A stretch of 64,000 nucleotides of DNA from Symbiodinium natans (GCA_905221605.1 CAJNDS010000567.1:47889-111888), one strand, 5' to 3'; shown: positions 33,367 through 44,936, counted from the first letter of the stretch. Numbers and translations are program-made. Notes: generated from the letters alone by a model not told the origin.

Positions 33367-33934
33367 CTGTGGGAGGGCTTACTTTTTTGGGTTTAGAACT
33401 CAGAAAAGGCCTTAGGGTTCGGGTTCAGGGTTTATAAGGGTTTCGGGTTTTGGGTTGGAGTTTAGGGTTTCGAGGGGGTATGGGGCTTAAGAGGCTTTGT
33501 GTTGACAAGAACAATTAGCCACCTTAAAGCCCAGAGCCTCAACCCCGATAGACATCTCGCGACTGCCAAGGACGGAGGGTCTATAGGGCCAGTGGCCTCA
33601 ATAATGCGAAGGGTTTTCGGGTTTATTATACTATAATTATATAGCGACAATCAGGGAATGAGGTGAGTCTAGGGTTTAGGGTTTAGGGTTTAGGGTTTAG
33701 GGTTTAGGGTTTAGGGTTTAGGGTAGTTATTCCGACCCCTATAGTAGACATGGACTGGGCCCTTAGCCCACCTGAGTCCACCGTGCAGCTCGAAGGGACC
33801 AGGGCTCAGGCTCTACTTGGAGGTTCGGGGTTTGGGGGTTAGGGTTTAGGGTTTAGGGTTTAGGGTTTAGGGTTTAGGGTTTAGGGCTCAGGTTTAGTTG
33901 GAGGTTTAGGGGTGTAGGGTGTAAGGCTCAGGCT

Positions 33935-34040
33935 CTACTTGGAGGTTCATGGTACTTATAAACGAATGCGATAACTGTACTTATAACCCACTTTCATGGT
34001 ACATTTTCACCAAGTACAAATGTACTTATAAACCACTTAT
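33935..34040. mobile_element. CTACTTGGAGG-type foldback, partial
   Basis: Left end CTACTTGGAGGTTCATGGTAC and interior AACTGTACTTATAACCCACTT match the family. No matching right terminus within 150 bp. Confidence 0.55.
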
Positions 34041-34070
34041 CTGTATGGGCTTAGGGGTTAGGGTTTAGGG

Positions 34071-34335
34071 CTACTTGGAGGTTCTCATGGTACTTATCAG
34101 CTTAGTTGATGAGTTCGTAAGCCCCAAAACAGTGTACACGTCCAGTTCTTTCGGGGATTATAGCATCCCACAAAGTCTAAAGTGTACCCATTCATCTACT
34201 CAGTTAACCAATGATAAGTGTACTTATTATAACCCACTTCTAAGCCCCGTAAGTGCCCTAAGATGGTTATAAGCCAGAAGCACAGTGATAAGTACAGTTG
34301 TAATTGGTTAATGGGTACCATGAACCTCCAAGTAG
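34071..34335. mobile_element. CTACTTGGAGG-type foldback element (MITE-like)
   Basis: 265 bp bounded by CTACTTGGAGGTTC and GAACCTCCAAGTAG in inverted orientation. The interior has AACCAATGATAAGTGTACTTA and a related inverted AGTACAGTTGTAATTGGTTA, so the two halves pair over much of their length. No transposase inside. The target-site duplication is not clear. Confidence 0.7.
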
Positions 34336-35089
34336 TGACAGTGGTACAGAAGGTCCCGAGGGTTTGGGGTTGATTAACCACATGTGACACCTCAACAGCA
34401 CAATAAACAGAACAAGGCCAGTGCTCACCTCAGCCATAGGATCCTACAATATCACCCTCAACCCTAAACCCTAAGCCCATACAGGTACATACGCACATTT
34501 CATGCATAAGGACCCTCCAAGAAGCGACCTTGTTAAGGGAACCCAGAACCCAAGAAAAAGTTAAAAACAACGGGTACTTAAGAATATACTCTTTAAGGGA
34601 TCATGTAGAGGTACCTAACTCACCCATTCCCTAGTCTAGAAACACCCCGAAACCCTAAACCCTACTAAGAACCAGGGGGTCTAGAAACACCCAGAGCCAT
34701 CCCCTCCAGGATGCCTCCGCCCGCACGTTGCCATCCGCCTTGGCCTCAAGCCTTGGATCGCTGGATGTCTTGGTTGCTGGGTTTAGGGTTTAGGGTATTT
34801 AGAGTTGGATCTGGGGAGCTCCCGCTGAGGTACAGGAGCTGGGTTAGCGTTGAGAGAGAGAGCTGGGCTCCAGGGTTTAGGGTTTAAAGTTTAGGGTTTA
34901 GGGACAAGGGTTTAGGGTTTAGGGTTTAGGGTTTAGGGTTTAGGCATCAGAATTCACTCCGAAACGCTAGGCACGTACAGATTAACCTACGGGTCCATGT
35001 GCCTATCTAGCAAATACTCTGGCCTTAGGGGGAGGGGGGGGGGGGGGGGGGTCCTATATACTAGCTTTAAGGCCCAACTTATATACTAG

Positions 35090-35276
35090 AATATATATAT
35101 ATATATATGTACATATCTAGAGAGAGATATACATACATGCATAGAGACATACATATGTATTTTCTATGTGTATATATATATATACTATATATACATATAC
35201 ATATACATATACACATACATATACATATACATACACATATACATATACACATACATTTACATACACATATACATAT

Positions 35277-35309
<33 letters not shown>

Positions 35310-35330
35310 TACATATACATATATAAACAG
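35090..35330. repeat. (ATACAT)n and (AT)n microsatellite
   Basis: About 240 bp of TA, CATATA and ACACAT units. The Tyr/Thr/His- or Cys/Val-repeat frames on both strands are artefacts. Poly-G (35029-35051) and poly-C (about 35416-35440) tracts lie either side. Confidence 0.9.
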
Positions 35331-35447
35331 AGGTACATGGACCCTTAGGGTTACATTTTTACCCCCAAAGATGTTGCAGCTTTCTTTGCAGGTTTTGTGT
35401 CGGGTGCACAGCTGTCCCCCCCCCCCCCCCCCCCCCCCCCTTCCCAA

Positions 35448-35583
35448 CCTACACGAGTCTGCAGGGCTTGGGGTTTAGGGTTTATGGGTTTATGGGTTTA
35501 GGGTTGTGTGTTTTCAATTGCTCCTTCCAGTCAACTCTCAATAGTCACCCTGAAAACAAATCAGCACAACCTTAAACTCAACC
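35448..35583 (+). repeat. 136-bp direct repeat, left copy
   Basis: Matches 36168-36303 with two mismatches. Starts CCTACACGAGTCTGCAGGG and contains a TTTAGGG/TTTATGGG tract. The pair brackets the minisatellite. Confidence 0.95.
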
Positions 35584-35617
35584 TCTCTTTCATATATAAT
35601 TTAAATGTTAAGGAGTT

Positions 35618-36066
35618 ACTGGGCAAGGTCATTTTTTTACTGGGCAAGGTCATTTTTTTACTGGGCAAGGTCATGTTTTTACTGGGCAAGGTCATTTTTT
35701 TACTGGGCAAGGTCATTGTTTTACTGGGCAAGGTCATTTTTTTACTGGGCAAGGTCATTTTTTACTGGGCAAGGTCATTTTTTTACTGGGCAAGGTCATT
35801 TTTTTTACTGGGCAAGGTCATTTTTTACTGGGCAAGGCCATTACTGGGCAAGGTCATTTTTTTATTGGGCAAGGTCATTTTTTTACTGGGCAAGGTCATT
35901 TTTTTACTCGGCAAGGTCATTTTTTTACTGGGCAAGGTCATTTTTTTACTGGGCAAGGTCATTTTTTTACTGGGCAAGGTCATTTTTTTACTCGGCAAAG
36001 TCATTTTTTTACTGGGCAAGGTCATGTTTTTACTGGGCAAGGTCATTTGTTTTCTGGGCAAGGTCG
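35618..36066 (+). repeat. Minisatellite ACTGGGCAAGGTCATTTTTTT
   Basis: About 21 tandem units of 20-22 bp, varying mainly in T-run length. Because the usual unit is 21 bp the array stays open for long stretches in several frames on both strands (FYWARS, LGKVIFL, KKMTLPS), which is no evidence of coding. Confidence 0.95.
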
Positions 36067-36167
36067 TTCCATAAGTGAAATATGTTCATAATGTTGTGGG
36101 GTTCTTCGGGCGGGTGGGTATTTTTCTGGAGTAATTTCTTGACAAGTGAATGCTTGGACCTGAGATG

Positions 36168-36303
36168 CCTACACGAGTCTGCAGGGCTTGGGGTTTAGGG
36201 TTTATGGGTTTATGGGTTTAGGGTTGTGTGTTTTCAATTGCTCCTTCCAGTCAACTCTCAATTGCCACCCTGAAAACAAATCAGCACAACCTTAAACTCA
36301 ACC
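36168..36303 (+). repeat. 136-bp direct repeat, right copy
   Basis: Second copy of 35448-35583, offset 720 bp. It runs straight into a CCCTAAA tract, whereas the left copy runs into unique DNA. Confidence 0.95.
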
Positions 36304-36353
36304 CTAAACCCTAAACCCTAAACCCTAAACCCTAAACCCGAAACCCTTTCCAG

Positions 36354-36451
36354 AGATTGCTCGGCAACAGCACTGCTGCCGCACCAACATGGCCGCCAAA
36401 GCCTGGGCATTGCACAAAGCTGTAGGAGCCTTCAAGCTCTACGAAACTTAG
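36354..36451 (+). CDS. Candidate terminal exon between telomere-like tracts
   Basis: A CCCTAAA tract leads into acceptor CCCTTTCCAG. The frame reads IARQQHCCRTNMAAKAWALH then KAVGAFKLYET and ends at TAG, where the stop is formed by the first TTTAGGG unit (ACTTAGGG). Alternatively AGG^GTTTAG is used as a donor. No family is recognised. Confidence 0.35.
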
Positions 36452-37288
36452 GGTTTAGGGTTTAGGGTTTAGGGTTTAGGGTTTAGGGTTTAGGGTTCTC
36501 ATACCTAACAAACCTAGCCATATCCGTTGCTGATATGAAGAACCACTGAAGAACCTTGCCCTGGCTACACCACGAGTGTGTTCATGAGGTTCAGGGGCTT
36601 AGGATGCACATAGCGCCTAGTGTTTTTGCGGAGGCCCTTGGAGTGCTTATGTATGGTGAGGGTGTAGGGTTTAGGGTTTAGGGTTTAGGGTTTAGGGTTT
36701 AGTGTTTAGGCTTAGGAGACTCATCAGCTAAGTCACGACACGCTCCACTTTCAACTAAGGGGGAGCGAGAGGGCTGCTGCTTCCTTCTCCCAGAGAAAGC
36801 AACCATCCAAAAACACGCGAATAAGGGACAAGGGTTCACTCCTAGCCTCTGGATCACTCTCAGACTCTGGGTCCCAGGTTTACAGATGAAGAAGCGCAAC
36901 TACAAGCCTGTTATCGTCCCGGACATGTTAGACACATGAAGCTCTCGACATTTTTTCTAGTCGCAGGCCAACGGATCCTTGTGCCATTCAGGTCCGGCCA
37001 GACGGGCAGGTTCTTGGGGGTGCGCAAAAAACCGGAAACCTTGCATGACACATGTAGTTCGGGCTCGGGATTCTCCAGGGGTGAGGGTACGGCTCTGAGG
37101 CTGACGGGATGGTTGCCTGCCACGCACGGGTCGGGCTCAATCCGATGTGCCAGATACATGCAAAATGGCAGCTTGCCCCCGCGACTTCGGTGAGGTGTCG
37201 AGCTAGCGTTCATGGGGATTTAGGGTTTAGGGTTTGTAGGGTTTAGGGTATAGGGTTGGTTCGCATGGCTTACGGCCTGGCACGGTGT

Positions 37289-37372
37289 TCACTTGGCGCC
37301 GTCAGTTGCACCTGTATCAATCAGAAAGTCCGGCACGGAACCTGCAGGTACTTCCATGATCTTCCATGCACC
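37289..37372 (-). pseudogene. Retropepsin-like active-site fragment
   Basis: A minus-strand frame reads GAWKIMEVPAGSVPDFLIDT then GATDGAK and stops. DFLIDTGATD matches the hydrophobic-Asp-Thr-Gly-Ala active site of retroelement aspartic proteases. Only about 27 codons are present and no reverse transcriptase is nearby, so it is a relic at most. Confidence 0.35.
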
Positions 37373-37986
37373 CACAAGCCCTGCCCATCATGACTCAACT
37401 GAAAAACCCTAAACCTAAATCCAAACCCTAGAAACTTTGGGGCTGTTCACGTTGATTGGACCTTCTTCATAAACTTAGCCCCACTTGTGGTCTCCTGATT
37501 CTGCTGCTGACGACAATGGGACAACACGCATTGCACGTCCTGCGAGCTAGCTGACTGTTGATTCTCTTTCCTGTGCTGGGTCACGGCAAGTCTGAGACAG
37601 CTATATAGGTCGCCTTTGGGGGGAAGCACGAAAACATGTGGCGTTGGGTGAACCATATCTAGGGAGCGCGTGCAGTGGTGGGAACTCTTGCAAATTTCCT
37701 CACCATAGGACCAGGAGCGACATGCATGGACCCTAGACCCTAAACCCGAAACCCTAAACCCTAAACTGGTGTACGGTGTGGTTAGAGGACTAGCACCAAC
37801 CGCACGGTGGAACTCCGTAAATAGTCCATGGGATGGGATGCTCTGCATTCCGACCCATAGGCTGAGAGCAGGCCATGTGAAATCTGGCAAAAAGGTAAGG
37901 CCACCTTGCTTGCTGCCGCTGTGAGGGTTTAGGGTTTGGGTTTAGGGTTTAGAGATTTGGGGTGTAGGGTGGTGGTCTTGTAGCCC

Positions 37987-38116
37987 CTACTTGGAGGTTC
38001 GTGGTACACAATAACCAAGGATAACTGTACTTATAACCCCCCCCTTAAGTGCCCGAATATGTACAGGTAGAAGTGCAGTTATAATTGCTGAATAAGTACC
38101 ATGTACCTCCAAGCAG
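37987..38116. mobile_element. CTACTTGGAGG-type foldback element
   Basis: 130 bp from CTACTTGGAGGTTCGTGGTA to GTACCTCCAAGCAG, with interior AACTGTACTTATAACCC. The most compact complete copy of this family. Confidence 0.7.
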
Positions 38117-38267
38117 TCACCTGACAATCAAGGACCCTAAATTGCTGGACCTAGTGTCTAAACACAGTTATTAAGCAACCAGCCACAAGCGCAGGAAGAA
38201 AACGGCGGAGCACAAAGCACAGGCAGCAAAAGCAAAACGCAGAAAGCAGCATTCCAGGCAGCCTGAG

Positions 38268-38313
38268 CACACACACACACACACATACACACGCAATCAC
38301 ACAATCACACATC

Positions 38314-38381
<68 letters not shown>

Positions 38382-38450
38382 CAGATATATATATATATAT
38401 ATGCATATATATATATATAAGTAGAAATATATAGACATCTTGCTCTTTAC

Positions 38451-38483
<33 letters not shown>

Positions 38484-38500
38484 TCTCTTTGTCTCTAAAG
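38268..38500. repeat. (CA)n, (AT)n and (CT)n microsatellites
   Basis: Consecutive CA, TA and CT runs. The open frames here are artefacts. Confidence 0.9.
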
Positions 38501-40406
38501 AAATACATATACACACACACACTCGTACTCTAAAGAAATGCATATACAGACACACGTACGCAGAAAGATGGAGTCGATGTTGGGTAATGCCTCACGCGGT
38601 CAATCCTTCAATGTGGTCCCTACCGGCACTGCACCAAGACAACCGGCGATGCGGGTCCTCGGCTAACCGGGGGCGCTATTGCGAGCAGAGGAGAAGTTCG
38701 AACTATGAAGGTTTAGGGTTTGGGGTCTAAGGTTTCGGGTAACATCAACCTTCGCAACAGCTAGGGGGCCTTGATGGGTCAAGAAGCTCAGAAAGCTGTA
38801 ACTCTGGTATCTGGAGGGAAGTGGAGCCCGCAGAAAGGACCCGACTCGCAACACAAGGGCGCAGCTCAGCAGGTGCTGGCGCTGGGAGGACATAAAAGTC
38901 GTCGAGTTTGCTGCATGCCAATGAGGTAAGGGGTCTGGGAAACAAAATTTTGGCCCGAATCTCTTAGCCCCTTAAACCTGAATACTGGCCCGAATCTAGG
39001 AACCCGTGAACCCTGATTTCTGAAAACGCCAAGACAAAACCCAACTCCAACCTAGAGCCCTAAGGACCTCGGAACGGAGTAGAAGGAGGGCCGCCTACAA
39101 TCCACAAGATGCAAAGTAGGGGATAGTTTAGGGTTTAGGGTTTAGGGTTTAGGGGGACTGTTGTGGATATAGACCCTCTCAACAAGGTCCCTGTTTAAGA
39201 GAGCCAGAAGAGGGTTAAGAAGGGCTCCCGTGATGCTACCTAGGCAGAGCAACTAGCTAGAGTGCGTAATTCTCCTGGTCGTGCCCTCATTCTCCCAGTT
39301 TTTGGATGTTGCGACATATATCGGTTTCTTCCCTGGGTCATGTTTGGAATGCTGGGAAATTTGGCCTTTGGGGTCCGTGGGGGGGATGTAAAGAGAGACT
39401 TATTGCCCAGGCTTCCCGGTTGAGTACTGCTGATGAAAAGCAAGGCCCACAGAAGGCTGCGCCAGCACACTGCGTATCTTGCAGCGCAGTACAGCTGCAC
39501 AAATCCCAATCCTAGCCTGCGAGGCATCATATCGTGGCTGCCTTTGAGCCATAAAGTCCAATCGTGCGAGAATATGAGGGTCTATAGGCCCCTAGATAGA
39601 TTCTAGGGTGGTTCTATCAGGTATGGACTCAGTCCACTTTGCCTCGGAAGATAGCACGCGAAGCTAGATTACGCATGCATGCTACGCTTGTGTTTTTCTT
39701 GCGGCACTGCAGATCGATGGCAACATCTGAGGCAAAAGCGAAAAAAAGAAGCAAGAGTCAAGACCTGCATGGAAGAGGGTCCTCAGAACGGCCATAGACC
39801 AGCAGCACAGCACATGTGCAACAGTCTGAGAAGCTCAATTAAAAGGGGAAGCTTGGAAACGGGCGTCTTTGACGCCAGCCTCGTGACGTTCACTTATGAG
39901 CGTATCGCCGCCAGGAATGCGGCGGGCTACGTGGCAGTCGGTAGAAAACCGATGCTGCACCGGGGCAAGGCGTACCTGGCTCAGGCCAGTTCTTTTCGAG
40001 TGTCGGGTTCAGGGTTTAGGGTTTAGGGTTTAGGGTTTAGTGTCCTGTTTAGGGTTCCTGCACCACCTGGTGCCTTCTATATGGGGGTTTCTGCAACCTC
40101 AAGGTTCTTGGCACGACCGTCCAAACCCTAAACCCTAAACCCTAAACCCTAAACCCTAAACCCTAAACCCTAAACCCGCATTTTTGACTCTAGCCTCCAA
40201 ACAAGATTTGGCAGAGAACCACAGGTAAACAAACCACCCTCTTGCAAACCCTGGCACCCCGACCTTTCCTGGGCTTTAGGGTTTAGGGTCTAGGGTTTTG
40301 GGCTTTGGGTTTTACCAGTTACCCCCCGCCCCCTCCAAAAAAACAAAAACGAAAAAAAGGACTCCTAAGGGTATAGGACCATTTTTTGATCATTTCCCGA
40401 AAGCTG

Positions 40407-40453
40407 CCCCCCCCCCCCCTCCCCCCCCCCCCCCCCTCCCCCCTCCCCCCCCC

Positions 40454-40498
<45 letters not shown>

Positions 40499-40577
40499 CC
40501 CCCCCCCCCCCCTCCCCCCCCCCCCTCCCCCCCCCCCCTCCCCCCCCCCCCCCCTCCCCCCCCTCCCCCCCCCCCCC
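40407..40577 (+). repeat. 171-bp poly-C tract with scattered T
   Basis: Almost pure C with single T interruptions every 8-30 bases. The opposite strand is G-rich and should form quadruplexes. The poly-Pro and poly-Gly frames are artefacts. Length is likely unreliable in the assembly. Confidence 0.95.
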
Positions 40578-40711
40578 ATTTCCCGGAAACAAAAGGTGGT
40601 CTAATCCTTAGGCACCCGCCCCTCGCATCTACTTAAACCCTAAATGCATCTATTAAACCTAAATGTGAATGCCTTGTGCCCGACACCCTGAACCGAAAAG
40701 TTTACAGTTCA

Positions 40712-40900
40712 GACCCTAAACCTTCAGACCCTCTAAATCATCTAAACCCTACAAACCCTCTAAACCCTCTAAACTCTCTAACCTCTCTAAACCCGGCCTC
40801 TACACCCTCTAAACACTCTAAACCCTCTAAACACTCTAACCCTCTAAACCCTCTAAACCCTCTAAACCGTCTAACCCTAACCCTAAACCCTAAACCCTAA
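40712..40900 (+). repeat. CTCTAAACC variant of the telomere-like repeat
   Basis: CCCTCTAAA-type 9-10 bp units (AAACCCTCTAAACCCTCT) grade into standard CCCTAAA at the right end. Confidence 0.85.
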
Positions 40901-40902
40901 AC

Positions 40903-41019
40903 CCCAAGCCCTGCCTAGGATGAGACCACGGCCCGCGGCCGCGGCGGCGGCACCACTGCGGGATTGGGTCTCGTCCGTGGCCTTCTTGATGTCCTGGGAT
41001 CCAAAGGGAGCCCTATTCT
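40903..41019 (-). CDS. Candidate exon flanked by telomere-like tracts
   Basis: On the minus strand CCCTAAACTACTTCTAG^ precedes 117 open nt reading APFGSQDIKKATDETQSRSG, then an Ala run and GRGLILGRAWG. It ends GGCTTGGG^GTTTAGGG, so the donor is the first telomere-like unit. GC content and amino-acid composition differ sharply from the flanks. No family is recognised. Confidence 0.4.
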
Positions 41020-41030
41020 CTAGAAGTAGT

Positions 41031-41850
41031 TTAGGGTTTAGGGTTTAGGGTTTAGGGTTTAGGTTTAGGGTTTAGGGTTTAGGGTTTAGGGTTAGGGTTA
41101 GGGTTTAGGGTTTAGGGTTTTTAGGGTTTAGGGTTTAGGGTTTAGGGTTTAGGGTTACAGCCTCGATGTTCAGGACTCAGGGTTTCGAGGCCCTGTGTAC
41201 CCTGTAAGACATCCCGAAGCTCTTCTTGTTTGAGCCAAGCCCTGCCAGACCCCCAACTACCCTTGATGCTGCCTAGAGTACCTGCTACTTTTTGGGCCCT
41301 TTGACCTTCCTGAAAAGCTGAAACCCTAAACCTAAACCCTAAACCCTAAACCAGACCCCAAACCCCAAACCCCAAACCCTAAACCTAAACTAAACCCAAC
41401 CCTAACTCCTCTGTGCAATAGGCTTGGAGTAGCGCCGCTCGGATCGCAAGGTTGCTCAACACTTTAAAAAAAAAACTGGACCTGGTTTGGACCCCTGAAC
41501 CCCAAAACCCCAAAACCCAAACAACCCTCAACCTGAACCCTGCACCCTAAACCCTAAACCCCAACCCCCTAAACCCTGCTCCCTTCAACGGCGTATCCAG
41601 CCGGAGGCAAGACTTGAACCGCCCCCCTAAACCCTAAACCCTAAACCTAAACCCTAAACCCTAAACCCCCTAAACCCTAAAACCCTAAAAACCCTAAACC
41701 TAAACCTAAACCCTAAACCCTAAACCCTAAACCCTAAACCCCTAAACCCTAAACCCTAAACCCTAAACCCTAAAACCCTAAAACCCTAAAACCCTAAACC
41801 CTAAACCCTAAAACCCTAAACCCTAAACCCCAAAAACCCTAAACCCTAAA
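41031..41850. repeat. Cluster of long telomere-like tracts, both orientations
   Basis: TTTAGGG at 41031-41158, then CCCTAAA at 41318-41410, 41500-41575 and 41625-41850, with 6- to 8-bp variants. Short unique islands lie between. Confidence 0.9.
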
Positions 41851-41860
41851 TCCACCGGAG

Positions 41861-41928
41861 GCACGACTTGATCTGGGGCACCTTTGAGTTCATGGCTTGG
41901 AGCCGCCCTGCCGGAGGTTTCAAGGGGG
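41861..41928 (+). CDS. Candidate small exon, low support
   Basis: The plus frame reads RRHDLIWGTFEFMAWSRPAG then GFKG before a TTTAGGG tract. A related piece (SSRRQDLNRP) lies at 41590-41625, suggesting local duplication. The acceptor is weak, and the opposite strand is also open. Confidence 0.25.
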
Positions 41929-42724
41929 GTTTAGGGTTCAGGGCCTAAGAGTTTAGGGTTAGGGTTTAGGGTTTAGGGTTTAAGGGTTTTGGGGTTAGGG
42001 GTTTTGGTATTAGGGGTTTAGGGGGCTTTGGGGTTCAGGGCCTAAGTGATATTAAGTAGGGTATAGGGGTTTAGGGTTTAGGGTTTAGGGTTTAGGGTTC
42101 AGGGGTTCAGGGTTTTTGGGTTTAGGGCTAAGCTTGATATTAGTTGGGGTTTAGGGGTTTAGGGTCAGGGGTTTAGGGGGTTTTGAGTTCAGGCCTAAGT
42201 TTGATATTAATTAGGGGTTAGGGTTTAGGGGTTTTGGGATTGGGGGTTTAGGGCTTAGGGTTCAGAGGATTTGGTTGTAGGTTTTAGGGGTTGAGCGCAC
42301 CCGCCTGGCTGACTGAGAAGCCACATACCGGGCTTAGGGCTTAGGAGTTCAGGGCCCTTAAGGGGGGGTTGTGCAGGGTCTAGGGTTGCAGGGAGCAACA
42401 GTGTCGTCTTTAGGCTTGAATACTCAGTCTTCGCCCCTAAACCCTAAACCCCTAAACCTAAACCTTAAACTCTTCGCCCCAAAGCCCTAAGACCCAGGCC
42501 TGGCCCGCAGGGCGTAGGGTGTGCAGTAGAGACTCAAAAAATTCCGAAACCCTTTTGCAGCCAGGCCTCTTTTTTACCCTACACCCCAACCCTAAACCCT
42601 AGCCCTAAACCCTAAAACCCTAAACCCTAAACCCCAAACCCTAAACACCAAGAACCCCTAACGGTTGCCTAGCTTGCTGCTGGAGGGCTTATAGGGCTCA
42701 AGGTTCTGCAGGGTCTATTGGGGC

Positions 42725-42854
42725 CCTACAAGGAGGAGCCCCTTTACTATACCAACTATAATTCAAGGACTTATAAGCTAAGTTAGGCTCCTTATAACCC
42801 AATTTAGGGCTCTTATAACTCTACTTATAACTAGGGGGGCCCCTCCTTGTAGGC
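42725..42854. mobile_element. CCTACAAGGAGGGG-type foldback element
   Basis: 130 bp with CCTACAAGGAGG(A/G)GCCCC at the left and GGGGCCCCTCCTTGTAGG at the right. Interior runs of CTTATAACCCAATTTAGGG. This copy has the uninterrupted CCCAATTTAGGG site that is split in the copy at 61034. Confidence 0.75.
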
Positions 42855-42943
42855 TAGGGCTCCTGAGCTCTATAGCCCCAGAGCCCAGGCTGAGCTGAGA
42901 TCAACGTGATAAGATGCGATGGTAGGCAAGACGAAAGATCACG

Positions 42944-43030
42944 TTCTCTCTCTCGCTCTCTCTCTCTCTCTCTCCCTCCCTCCCCCTTTTATTTTGTTCT
43001 CTCTTTCTCGCTCTCTCTCTCTCTCTCTGT
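42944..43030. repeat. (CT)n microsatellite
   Basis: CT-rich run with TTTT and CCTCCC interruptions. Confidence 0.9.
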
Positions 43031-43262
43031 CCCTCTCGTCTAAGGCGAGGGACTTGGGGGGGAAAAAACTGCGAAAATAAGTTGGAAGCCAGCGATCCTA
43101 AACCCTGAACAAACCCTATGAGAGACCCCACAAGCCCTCAAAACCCTAGACCCTAAACCCTAAACCCTAAACCCTAAACCCTAAACCCCACAAGCCCTCT
43201 AAAACCCCGTGCCTCCGGCGACCGTCAGAGAGATGCATGCCGGCGACGTTTGCAAACTTTAC

Positions 43263-43319
43263 CTTCTCAATCTTGATGACTTCGCAGGTGGTCACCTTAG
43301 AGCCGGCTGAAATAGCGAT
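43263..43319 (-). CDS. Candidate 57-nt exon
   Basis: Acceptor GGATGTGTAG, donor GAGAAG^GTAAAG, phase 0 at both ends. Reads IAISAGSKVTTCEVIKIEK. Good splice sites for so short a segment. No family is recognised. Confidence 0.4.
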
Positions 43320-43699
43320 CTACACATCCCTGTTAAGATTGTCCTATAAGGGCCCATGTGCCTAAATAGGGAATACTTGGGCCTTCAAGTACTTCCTCTA
43401 TAGGGACTTTGGGGCCCAAGTGTAGAATGACGAGGTACCTGGACCCTTCGGGTTCTAGAACTAACCCTAAACCCTAAACCCTAAACCTAAATCCAACCTG
43501 GTCCTGGGAGGGCTTAGGAGCTTATTGGGACTTCGATTTTCGTGCTCGCAGCAGGCCTGCGAGCAACAAAGGGTTCAACTCAGCCCCTTTAGGGTTTAGG
43601 GTTAGGGTTAAGGTTGTAGGGCTTTGGTGCGCGCGAGAACGCTGCATACACCTAAACCGCAAAGCCTAGAACCCAAACGTCCAAGATCTCGCATTCAGG

Positions 43700-43815
43700 G
43701 CCTCGGCCCAAGAGCAACCTAGGAATAAAACAGGGTACCCTTTTTGGCTTTAAAGGGGCTTTATAAGGGAACCCAAACCCTTAAACCGCAATAAGGGCCT
43801 ACTACACTAGGTCCT
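43700..43815. mobile_element. Foldback element fragment (GGGTACCCTTTTTGGC type)
   Basis: Shares CCAAGAGCAACCTAGGAATA and GGGTACCCTTTTTG with sequence at 56403-56490 and interior TTTATAAGGGAACC with the elements at 49706 and 61114. Related sequence also occurs at 57365-57530 and 62054-62140. Confidence 0.55.
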
Positions 43816-44890
43816 AGGGATTCTTGAAGCACATCGTCGAATAATCACCTCCCCCAAATTTCAGTAACCCTCATTACCGTTACTAATAGTATATGGGGGG
43901 GGGGGGAGGGGTACTCAATATTAGGGGACAGGGGGCGGGGGGTTAATAGCAGGGATTGCCCCACATGCGGATCTGGGCCAGCGACGGTCACGACTGTCAA
44001 AGTTGAGGAGACTGGGCCTGGTGAACACGCAGATTAGGGTTCCGGGTTTCTTGGCAGGGTTTAGGTTTTTCATGTAGGGTTTAGGCTTATGGTCCCTAAA
44101 ACCCTCAGACAAAATGCTCCTAAAAAGGATCTTGCTTGGCCCAAAGAAGGAGAACAACAAATTGAGCGTGGGAATAAAGTGGTGCCAGCAGTCAACTTCT
44201 TTCGTCTGCAGCACCCTTATGCACGCTGGGCCCTGAGATCCCTAACAAAGCTACTAAATAGGAACCCTTTTGAGGCCTAAGTATATACTATATAGGTACA
44301 TGGACCCTTTGGGACAGTCCTTATACGGAGTAGAATGGGGGCAACTACATCCCTTGAAGGCTGCTAGTGCCTGTGTGTCCCCCAGAGTTCCGGTTTAGGG
44401 TTTAGGGTTTAGCAGTGAAAGGGTCAACATCCCAACTTAAACCCTAATTCTGCAGGCGAAGGAAGGTCCGCGTACCTTGAGTAGAAAGGTTTAGGGTTTA
44501 GGGTTTAGACCCAACAGGTGCCCATTTCACATAACCCCGAACAGACCCGGACCCTTGGGTGCTCGAAATCTTTCGATGTTGACATGCGTGTGGGGAAGGC
44601 GGAGCTTGGGACTGTGATCTGAGCATGTCCCCCAAAGAGGGGGGGGTGCCCTGAATCTACCCTTCTATGCCCTAGACCCGAAACCTAAACCTCCAACCCC
44701 AAACCCTAACCTCTTGCAAAAGCCCCGATGTTGGGAAACCCTCCCATGTGGGGGTTTCGGTGGTTGGGGTCTTGGGCTGCCAGAAGGGTTAGGGTTTACC
44801 AGGTTTCGGGTTTAGGGTTTAGGGTGTAGGTGCCGGTCCTCCGTCTCGAGGCACGCCTCGCGGACGGCAGATGGGTAGGGTGGCTTTTGT

Positions 44891-44936
44891 GAATTCGGGT
44901 TCGTTTTGGGTATATCGAATTCGGGTTCGTTTTGGG
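44891..44936 (+). repeat. 20-bp direct repeat pair
   Basis: GAATTCGGGTTCGTTTTGGG occurs at 44891 and again at 44917, 26 bp apart. Confidence 0.9.

Noticed and set aside
35079-35478. Frames rich in Tyr/Thr/His or Cys/Val on both strands
   Set aside because: Translation of ATACAT/AT microsatellite.
35508-36074. 188-codon frame of LLGKVIF repeats, with open frames in other phases too
   Set aside because: The minisatellite unit is usually 21 bp, so frames stay open without selection; no non-repeat coding sequence is attached.
39679-40026. 115-codon plus-strand frame with GVFDASLVTFTYERIAARNA
   Set aside because: Part looks coding, but it ends in repeat translation, has no clear splice boundaries and no recognisable family.
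40298-40636. Long poly-Pro and poly-Gly reading frames on both strands
   Set aside because: They only translate the poly-C tract; homopolymers are open in several frames by default.
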